Of a stretch of 11,186 nt of DNA, positions 6,796 through 11,186 are shown one piece after another. The notes under the pieces were generated by a model. It made no database searches. It had not been told where the DNA came from and saw nothing but the letters and a program-made list of their open reading frames with translations. The stretch is from positions 1-11,186 of the forward strand of contig CAHJXG010000403.1 of the NCBI GenBank assembly GCA_903644035.1. Reading direction: 5' to 3'. A program made the translations under genes and the position numbers. Source of the DNA: Rhodospirillales bacterium. Lineage in GTDB: Bacteria > Pseudomonadota > Alphaproteobacteria > Acetobacterales > Acetobacteraceae. Each line of letters opens with the position of its first letter. The stretch's first letter is position 1.

Positions 6796-7413
6796 TCAGC
6801 GTCCCCAGAGGCCTTCGAACCTCCTGCCTGCGGTGCGGGTGTAATGCACGGTGTGCCTGGGGTCGCGATGGCCGAGGTAGTCCTGGATGAGGCGCAGGTC
6901 GTGACCCTTGTCGGCCAGCGCGAAGCCGCAGGAATGGCGCAGCGTGTGCGGGTGCACGCCCGGTAGGCCAGCGCGCTCGGCCGCCGTGGCGATCAGGTAG
7001 TTGACTGCCTGCCGGGTGAGCGGCTGATTGCGTTCTGAGATGAACAGCCAGGGCAGCGCGTCGGTGCGGGCGGCGAGGTGGCGCTTGACGGCGCGCAACT
7101 CGTCGCCGGCGACCGGCTGCTCGACGGACAGCCCGCCCTTGAGGCGGCGCACCCACAGCCGGGCGCGGTCGAGGTCCAGCTCGTCGCGGCGCAGGCCCAC
7201 AGCCTCGCTGACCCGCAGGCCGTGGCGGAACATCATGAGCAACAGCAGGTGGTCGCGCACGCCGTGCCGCCCGGCCTTGGCCGCGTCCAGCAGCTTGGTC
7301 ACCTCGCCATGGGACAGGTAGTCCTTGGCGCGCTCATGCCGGTCAGCGGCGTCGGAGAGGGTGTCGGCCAGGCCACTCTTTACCTTTCGCTCTTTGGTCG
7401 GGTTCTCCGGCAC
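6796..7413 (-). CDS. FimB/XerD-like tyrosine recombinase, complete
   Basis: This short integrase (205 residues) has FimB/FimE size and layout: a minimal N-terminal arm ([19 protein letters not shown]) and then the catalytic domain. All catalytic residues are present: R67 in [10 protein letters not shown]92 in RRLKGG, H156 and R159 in [11 protein letters not shown]182 in [10 protein letters not shown] and the nucleophile Y191 in VHYTRT. It should be active in site-specific integration, excision or inversion. The start is GTG at 7411-7413, with AAGGGA upstream; an in-frame TGA lies about 30 nt further upstream, so no longer start is likely. The DUF6880-type gene follows after 4 nt. It differs clearly from the recombinase at position 1 and points the opposite way. 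Lying at the edge of the resident operon, it may mark the right end of the island. Whether it acts on an invertible segment is unknown. Confidence 0.92.
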   Translation of the reverse strand: MPENPTKERKVKSGLADTLSDAADRHERAKDYLSHGEVTKLLDAAKAGRHGVRDHLLLLMMFRHGLRVSEAVGLRRDELDLDRARLWVRRLKGGLSVEQPVAGDELRAVKRHLAARTDALPWLFISERNQPLTRQAVNYLIATAAERAGLPGVHPHTLRHSCGFALADKGHDLRLIQDYLGHRDPRHTVHYTRTAGRRFEGLWGR

Positions 7414-7450
7414 GCCTGCAATCCCTTGCTGTTCCAGCGCTCAGGCTACC

Positions 7451-7482
7451 ATACTCTTAACAAAATGCGTATTCTGTAAAAA
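7451..7482 (-). promoter_or_regulatory. AT-rich patch upstream of the integrase, possible weak promoter or junction
   Basis: A short AT-rich stretch in otherwise very GC-rich DNA precedes the GTG start of the FimB-like integrase. On the minus strand TTTACA (7475-7480) could be a -35 box, with GAGTAT (7451-7456) 18 nt downstream as a poor -10 box. The abrupt change of composition also fits an integration junction. Confidence 0.22.
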
Positions 7483-7629
7483 GTGGTACATCCAAGCCAA
7501 AAGACCAGATGGCTGGTCAAGGATCGGCAGGTCGAGCGGCTTCGCGTCGATCAGCTCCGGACTTGCGTCGCGTGCGGCGAAGGCGTCGAGGAGATGATGA
7601 GCCAGGCGGATGCCTTGCCGGTCGGATCG
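7480..7629 (-). pseudogene. Remnant resembling an NAD(P)H-dependent FMN reductase N-terminal region
   Basis: A minus-strand frame encodes SDRQGIRLAHHLLDAF, then ELIDAKPLDLPILD, then MYHF. These resemble the first helix, second strand (…ELIDxxxLPLLD…) and following MYxE/Y segment of flavodoxin-fold NADPH-dependent FMN reductases. The first strand with its SxR phosphate-loop lead-in is missing upstream, and everything after about 50 residues is missing. The frame runs into AT-rich sequence and stops at 7441. It lies 46 nt beyond the stop of the chloroperoxidase-like gene, so it was probably the next gene of that operon before truncation. The match is made by eye and could be chance in a high-GC frame. 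Confidence 0.38.
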
Positions 7630-7674
7630 AGACTGGCTGCGTGGAGCGGATCGGCGCTCCAAGCAGCCGCTTCG

Positions 7675-8496
7675 TCAGCCCTTGATGAACGCGAGCAGGT
7701 CGGCGTTGATCCGCTCGGCGTGCGTTGTCGGCATACCATGCGGGAAGCCGGGATAGGATTTCAGCACCGCGCCCGGGATCAGCTTTGCCGAGAGTGCGCC
7801 CGCGTCGGCAAATGGCACGACCTGGTCGTCCTCGCCGTGCATCACGAGGGTGGGCACCCTGATCCGCTTCAGGTCCTCTGTGAAGTCGGTTTCCGAAAAG
7901 GCGGCGATGCAGTCGTACTGCGCCTTGACCCCGCCCATCATGCCCTGCCGCCACCAGTTGCGCCGCACGCCCTCCTTCACCTCGACGCCCTCGCGGTTGT
8001 AGCCGTAGAAGGGCAGCGTGAAGTCGATGAAGAACTGCGCGCGGTCGGTTGCGGTCTGGCGGCGGACCTCGTCGAACACCGCTTTCGGCGTGCCGCCCGG
8101 GTTGCTGTCGGTCTTCACCATGAGCGGCGCCACCGCGCTGACCAGCACCGCTTTCGCCACCCGGCCCGGCTTGGCCTGCGCGACGTAGCGCGCCACCTCG
8201 CCGCCGCCGGTCGAGTGGCCGATATGGACCGCGTCGTGCAGGTCGAGCGCGTCGGTGAGATCGACGACATCGGCGACATAGGTGTCCATGTCGTTGCCGA
8301 CCGCCGTCTGGGTCGAGCGGCCATGGCCGCGCCGGTCATGCGCGATCACGCGGTAGCCCTGGTCCAGGAAGAACATCAGCTGCGCGTCCCAATCGTCCGC
8401 GCTGAGCGGCCAGCCGTGATGGAAGACGAGCGCCTGGCCCTGGCCCCAGTCCTTGTAGAAAATTTCCGTGCCGTCGCGGGTGGTGATGGTGCTCAT
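7675..8496 (-). CDS. Alpha/beta hydrolase, non-heme chloroperoxidase / aryl esterase type
   Basis: The 273-residue product is full length for the cofactor-free haloperoxidase/esterase family. Members have a Ser-His-Asp triad and hydrolyse esters; perhydrolysis of a carboxylic acid to a peracid gives the halogenating side activity. The nucleophile is S95 in HIGHSTGGGE, the acid D224 in HGEDDQVVP and the base H253 in GFPHGMP. The oxyanion region is HHGWPLSADDW (26-36). The frame is open upstream to 8763, but family members begin at MSTITTRDGTEIFY, so the ATG at 8494-8496 is chosen; an ATG two codons earlier (8502) is possible. GAAAGG lies upstream. No signal peptide is seen, so it is probably cytosolic. 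It follows the pirin gene after 188 nt on the same strand, so it could be the last intact gene of the operon or have its own promoter. The natural substrate is unknown. Confidence 0.9.
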   Translation of the reverse strand: MSTITTRDGTEIFYKDWGQGQALVFHHGWPLSADDWDAQLMFFLDQGYRVIAHDRRGHGRSTQTAVGNDMDTYVADVVDLTDALDLHDAVHIGHSTGGGEVARYVAQAKPGRVAKAVLVSAVAPLMVKTDSNPGGTPKAVFDEVRRQTATDRAQFFIDFTLPFYGYNREGVEVKEGVRRNWWRQGMMGGVKAQYDCIAAFSETDFTEDLKRIRVPTLVMHGEDDQVVPFADAGALSAKLIPGAVLKSYPGFPHGMPTTHAERINADLLAFIKG

Positions 8497-8684
8497 TGGC
8501 ATGATGCCTTTCGTTGCTGCGGACCTATTCGGCACGAATGGAGGCCGCAATGGAATAAGCGGGACAGCATTCTGGCAATTGCGCGTATGCAATCTCTCGG
8601 CGCGTTTTAGCGGATCGTGCTCGCGGCCGTCCTGGCCGCCAACCGCGAGCAGGCAGGGCTGCGTGCCCGTCCCTATGCGTGGCC
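8497..8684 (-). promoter_or_regulatory. Spacer with possible promoter for the chloroperoxidase-like gene
   Basis: Between the pirin stop and the hydrolase start the sequence is more AT-rich around 8540-8610. On the minus strand TTGCCA followed 17 nt later by TTCCAT is the best -35/-10 pair, but the -10 is poor. GCAATTGC (8576-8583) and the nearby ATTGC/GCAAT arms form small dyads that could bind a regulator. The evidence is weak. Confidence 0.2.
8618..8651 (-). terminator. Stem-loop downstream of pirin
   Basis: TGCTCGCGG (8618-8626) is perfectly complementary to CCGCGAGCA (8643-8651) across a 16-nt loop that contains a second GGCC pairing possibility. It begins about 33 nt after the pirin stop on the minus strand. 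No U-tract follows, so it may protect the mRNA 3' end rather than terminate transcription. Confidence 0.35.
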
Positions 8685-9647
8685 TCAGCTGGTCGGCGAC
8701 CCCGCGGCCGGCGCCTGCACGGCCGGCACGCCCGGAACCCGCAGCTCCGGCAGGGGAATGCACTCCTTGTCGTCGCCGGGCACGCTGGCGAAGCGCCCGG
8801 CTTTCCAGTCCGCCTTTGCCTGCTCTATCCGCTCACGCGACGAGGACACGAAATTCCAGAACAGGTAGCGCGGCCCGTCCATCGCCGCGCCGCCCAGCAG
8901 CAGCAGCCGGGCGCCGTTCGGCCCGGCGCGCAGCGAGACGGGGTCGCCTGCCCGGAACAGCAGCATGCGGCCGGCGTCGAAGCGGACGCCGCCCACCTCG
9001 ACTTCGCCTTGGACAACGTAGGCCGCGCGTTCCTCATGGTCGTCCGGCATCGGCAGCGGCGCCCCCGGCAGCAACGCGGCGTCGGCGTAGAACAGCTCGG
9101 ACGGGGTGCGGACCGGCGCGCGCAGTCCCCAGCCGTGCCCGGCGATCAGCCGCAGCGTCGCGCCGCCATCCTCGATCACCGGCAGCGTGTCGGCGGCGTG
9201 ATGCACGAAGCCGGGCTGCGTTTCCTCGTGCTGTCGGGGCAGCGCCACCCAGGACTGGATGCCGAACAAGCGGTTCGAATGCGTTCGGGCGGCGACCGCG
9301 GTCCGCTCGGAATGGGTGATCCCCCGTCCGGCGGTCATCCAGTTGACGTCGCCAGGCACGATCGACTGGTCGGAGCCGAGGCTGTCGCGGTGCTGGATGG
9401 CGCCGTCGAACAGGTAGGTCACGGTGGATAGGCCGATGTGCGGGTGCGGGCGCACGTCCAGGCCCTTGCCGGTCAGGAACTCGCCAGGCCCCATCTGGTC
9501 GAAGAAGATGAACGGTCCGACCATCTGCCGCTGCGCCGCCGGCAGCGCGCGGCGCACCTCGAAGCCGCCGATGTCGTGCGCCCGCGGCAGGATCACGCCG
9601 TCGAGGCCGGACGGCATGGTGTCGTTGGGGCAGCTCTCGACGCTCAT
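8685..9647 (-). CDS. Pirin family protein (bicupin)
   Basis: The 320-residue product has the pirin N-terminal cupin: FIFFDQMGPGEF (46-57), then RPHPHIGLSTVTYLFDG with H68 and H70, then GRGITHSER with H112 and E114. These four residues are the canonical metal ligands (Fe in characterised pirins). The second cupin occupies the C-terminal half, with ERAAYVVQGEVEVGG as one strand pair. Some bacterial pirins are quercetin 2,3-dioxygenases and others act as regulators or redox sensors; the sequence does not decide which. The start is the ATG at 9645-9647, which overlaps the stop of the upstream esterase gene in an ATGA, and AAGGA lies 8 nt upstream. The two are therefore co-transcribed and probably translationally coupled. 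With an aromatic-ring dioxygenase two genes upstream, a role in quinone or flavonoid turnover is plausible. Confidence 0.93.
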   Translation of the reverse strand: MSVESCPNDTMPSGLDGVILPRAHDIGGFEVRRALPAAQRQMVGPFIFFDQMGPGEFLTGKGLDVRPHPHIGLSTVTYLFDGAIQHRDSLGSDQSIVPGDVNWMTAGRGITHSERTAVAARTHSNRLFGIQSWVALPRQHEETQPGFVHHAADTLPVIEDGGATLRLIAGHGWGLRAPVRTPSELFYADAALLPGAPLPMPDDHEERAAYVVQGEVEVGGVRFDAGRMLLFRAGDPVSLRAGPNGARLLLLGGAAMDGPRYLFWNFVSSSRERIEQAKADWKAGRFASVPGDDKECIPLPELRVPGVPAVQAPAAGSPTS

Positions 9648-10270
9648 CGTGCATGTCCTTTCAACCAGGCCGAGGTGGCGGCGACGTCGACGGCCGACAA
9701 GCCGTGACCCGCCGGGAGCACCCGGTGCGCGACCTCCGCGCCCGCTGCATCGAGCTGCGCGGCCAACTGGGCCGCGCTGCCTGCGGGAACGATCGGGTCG
9801 GTCGCGCCCGACACCAGCAGCACCGGGGTGCCCGGCAGCGTGGCGGACGGGGCTTCCCGGAACGGCGCCATGGCGCGCAGCAGCACGGCCCCGGCCAGCA
9901 TGTCGGGGTGCAGCAGCAGCAGCGCGGCGGCGATGTTGGCGCCGTTGGAGAAGCCGACGGCCACCGGGGCCGGCAACTCGTACTGGTTGCGGGCGGCGTC
10001 GATGAACTGCGCCAGCTCCGCCGTGCGACGGCGTAGGTCCGCCTCGTCGAACACGCCCTCGGCCAGGCGGCGGAAGAAGCGGGGCATCCCGTTCTCCTCC
10101 ACGGCGCCTCGGGGCGAGAGCAGGGCCGCGCCCGGCGCCACCGCCCGGCCCAGCGGCAAGAGGTCGTCCTCATCGCCGCCGGTGCCGTGCAGCAGCAGCA
10201 GGGGGCGATGGGCCGGGTCCGTCGCCGGCACGAAGCGGTGGCGAAGCGGCAGGTCGAGGGTCAGGGTCAT
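9644..10270 (-). CDS. MhqD-like carboxylesterase / alpha/beta hydrolase
   Basis: This 208-residue enzyme belongs to the phospholipase/carboxylesterase group of alpha/beta hydrolases. The triad is S108 in VGFSNGAN, D158 in SGATDPIVP and H189 in PAGHGLS, and LLLLHGTGGDEDDLLPL (24-40) gives the oxyanion loop. In Bacillus the homologous MhqD sits next to the dioxygenase MhqO in the quinone-stress regulon; the same pair occurs here, which supports the assignment. The longer frame opens at 10291, inside an inverted repeat, and has no ribosome site. The ATG at 10268-10270 is preceded by GGAGG with 6-nt spacing, so it is chosen. The gene overlaps the pirin start by ATGA and follows the dioxygenase after 53 nt. 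No signal peptide is seen. The natural substrate is unknown. Confidence 0.9.
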   Translation of the reverse strand: MTLTLDLPLRHRFVPATDPAHRPLLLLHGTGGDEDDLLPLGRAVAPGAALLSPRGAVEENGMPRFFRRLAEGVFDEADLRRRTAELAQFIDAARNQYELPAPVAVGFSNGANIAAALLLLHPDMLAGAVLLRAMAPFREAPSATLPGTPVLLVSGATDPIVPAGSAAQLAAQLDAAGAEVAHRVLPAGHGLSAVDVAATSAWLKGHAR

Positions 10271-10287
10271 CGGGGTCCTCCGTTTGG

Positions 10288-10316
10288 GCACGGGACAGCA
10301 AACAACCGTCCCGTGC
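10288..10316 (-). promoter_or_regulatory. Perfect 9-bp inverted repeat between dioxygenase and esterase genes
   Basis: GCACGGGAC (10288-10296) and GTCCCGTGC (10308-10316) form a perfect 9-bp stem with an 11-nt loop. It lies 7 nt after the dioxygenase stop and 17 nt before the esterase start, just ahead of that gene's GGAGG ribosome site. No T-run follows, so read-through into the esterase is expected. It may set relative expression by mRNA processing, or be an operator for a local regulator. Confidence 0.55.
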
Positions 10317-10323
10317 AGGGATA

Positions 10324-11186
10324 TCAGGCCAGGGCGGGTAGCACGGCTTCGATCTCGGCCCGGCGCGGCTGCAGGAAGCGCGGCAGCTTCAGCGCCGTGC
10401 CGAGCGCGGCGGCGTCCTCGTCCACTGCGAAGCCGGGGATGTCCGTGGCGATCTCGAACAGCACGCCGCCGGGCTCGCGGAAGTAGACGGAGCGGAAGTA
10501 GTCGCGGTCCTTCTGCTCCGTGGTGTGCAGGCCGTGCTCGGTGGCCAGCCTCTGCACCATGCCGGCCTGCGCTGCGTCGTCCGCCGCGCGCAATGCCAGG
10601 TGGTGGACGGAGCCGCGCCCCATGCGGGCCGGCAGGAAGCCGCCGACCGTGCGCAGGTCCACGATCCCGCCCAACGCGGTGCCGTCCACCCGGAAGCGGG
10701 ACGTGTCGCCGTCCTGCCCGGCTTTCGCAAAGCCGAACACCGACAGCACGTCGCCCGTCTGCGCCGCGTCGCCCAGCATGAGGCTGACACCGTGGAAGCC
10801 GCGGATCGCATGCTCCTGCGGGATCTCGCCATTGTCCCAGGCGGCTTCCGCCTCGATGCCCGGCAGGCCGACCAGGGCCAGGCGCATGCCGTCGGGATCG
10901 CGGAAGGTGAGCACCGGTTCGCCGAACCGCTCCGAGCGCTCGGCGCCTTGCGCGATCAGCCGAACCGTCCAGTAACCGATGGAGGCGCGCGGGATGCGGA
11001 ACATGGTCTCCGCCAGCTCGCCCGCGCCGGCCCGGCCGGCCGCGGCGTGGGCCCAGGGAAAGAAGGTCAGGATGGTGCCGGGCGTGCCGGCCGCGTCGCC
11101 GTAGTAAAGATGGTAGGTGCCGGGATCGTCGAAGTTGACGGTCCGCTTCACCAGCCGCAGCCCGAGGGTGCGGGCGTAGAAGTCGA
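10324..11186 (-). CDS. Ring-cleaving dioxygenase, VOC/glyoxalase family (MhqO-like), N-terminus outside window
   Basis: About 286 residues are visible and the frame runs off the right edge. The first readable codons give DFYARTLGLRLVKRTVNFDDPG, the usual early segment of this family, so only some 15-25 residues should be missing. The apparent start at 11151 is an internal GTG. The first VOC module contains YHLYYGDAAGTPGTILTFFPW, and the second begins at IRGFHGVSLML. Metal ligands of extradiol-type enzymes are a His in the missing N-terminus, the His of GSVHHLALRA and the Glu of GGVLFEIATD. Relatives (MhqO, MhqE, and LinE-like enzymes more distantly) cleave hydroquinone or catechol-type rings using iron. 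It is the first readable gene of the minus-strand operon with the esterase and pirin. The regulator (often MarR-type) would lie outside the window. Family is certain; exact substrate is not. Confidence 0.93.
   Translation of the reverse strand, partial: DFYARTLGLRLVKRTVNFDDPGTYHLYYGDAAGTPGTILTFFPWAHAAAGRAGAGELAETMFRIPRASIGYWTVRLIAQGAERSERFGEPVLTFRDPDGMRLALVGLPGIEAEAAWDNGEIPQEHAIRGFHGVSLMLGDAAQTGDVLSVFGFAKAGQDGDTSRFRVDGTALGGIVDLRTVGGFLPARMGRGSVHHLALRAADDAAQAGMVQRLATEHGLHTTEQKDRDYFRSVYFREPGGVLFEIATDIPGFAVDEDAAALGTALKLPRFLQPRRAEIEAVLPALA

Larger units (their letters stand above)
1..7450. mobile_element. Putative integrated genomic island (left end outside window)
   Basis: Two different tyrosine recombinases (1-501 and 6796-7413) bracket accessory genes: a GIGDNNPPP-linker hypothetical, DUF3800, GHKL-nuclease and DUF6880. 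The 500-5200 part is visibly less GC-rich than the flanking sequence, with longer intergenic gaps. The right limit is set tentatively at the AT-rich patch near 7450-7490, where an FMN-reductase-like remnant ends. No tRNA or clear att duplication was found, so the borders are inferred and more than one element may be nested here. Confidence 0.4.

Noticed and set aside
5412..6890. A 492-codon plus-strand open frame opposite the DUF6880-type gene
   Set aside because: It is Arg/Pro/Gly-rich with no recognisable motif and is the antisense shadow of a convincing minus-strand gene, as expected in high-GC DNA.
7483..8610. A 375-codon plus-strand open frame across the chloroperoxidase-like gene
   Set aside because: It is antisense to a gene with a complete Ser-His-Asp triad, has low-complexity composition and no family resemblance.
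8497..8763. Longer start for the chloroperoxidase-like gene
   Set aside because: The extra residues are low-complexity and partly overlap the pirin gene; relatives start at MSTITTRDG.

Overview
The window looks like high-GC proteobacterial chromosome, most probably an alphaproteobacterium. The evidence is the GC-rich coding of the right half, a GIGDNNPPP linker close to the GIGHNNPP-type linker common in alphaproteobacterial hypothetical proteins, a DUF6880-type protein, and a pirin / alpha-beta hydrolase / ring-cleaving dioxygenase cluster. The genus cannot be fixed from this sequence.

There are two compartments. Positions 1 to about 7450 look like an integrated accessory island. It opens with the C-terminal half of a tyrosine recombinase (1-501, +) and ends with a complete FimB-like tyrosine recombinase (6796-7413, -), which is followed 4 nt downstream by a DUF6880-type gene (5352-6791, -). 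Between them lie three accessory genes that by eye are less GC-rich than the right-hand side: an acidic hypothetical with a GGPYNAFDEL block and a GIGDNNPPP linker (687-1544, -), a DUF3800 protein (1971-3056, +), and a large GHKL ATPase fused to a C-terminal PD-(D/E)xK / Shedu-like (DUF4263-like) nuclease (3194-5194, -). The DUF3800 and GHKL-nuclease genes converge. They are the best candidate here for an uncharacterised defence-type module, although function is inferred from domain content only.

The most striking non-coding signal is a 27-bp direct repeat (569-595 and 1824-1850) that brackets the 687-1544 gene. The two copies differ at only two positions. These two changes are compensatory and keep a 5-bp stem-loop intact, so the structure as well as the sequence appears conserved. 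A G-quadruplex-type G-run and two short dyads lie next to the first copy.

Positions about 7480 to 11186 look like the resident chromosome. On the minus strand, in order of transcription, they hold a ring-cleaving VOC dioxygenase (MhqO-like, cut by the right edge), an MhqD-like carboxylesterase, a pirin overlapping it by ATGA, and a non-heme chloroperoxidase-type alpha/beta hydrolase. Together they suggest handling of quinones, aromatics or electrophile stress. Just past the hydrolase is a short remnant resembling an NAD(P)H-dependent FMN reductase. It runs out into an AT-rich patch immediately before the FimB-like integrase, so the island may have truncated this operon there.
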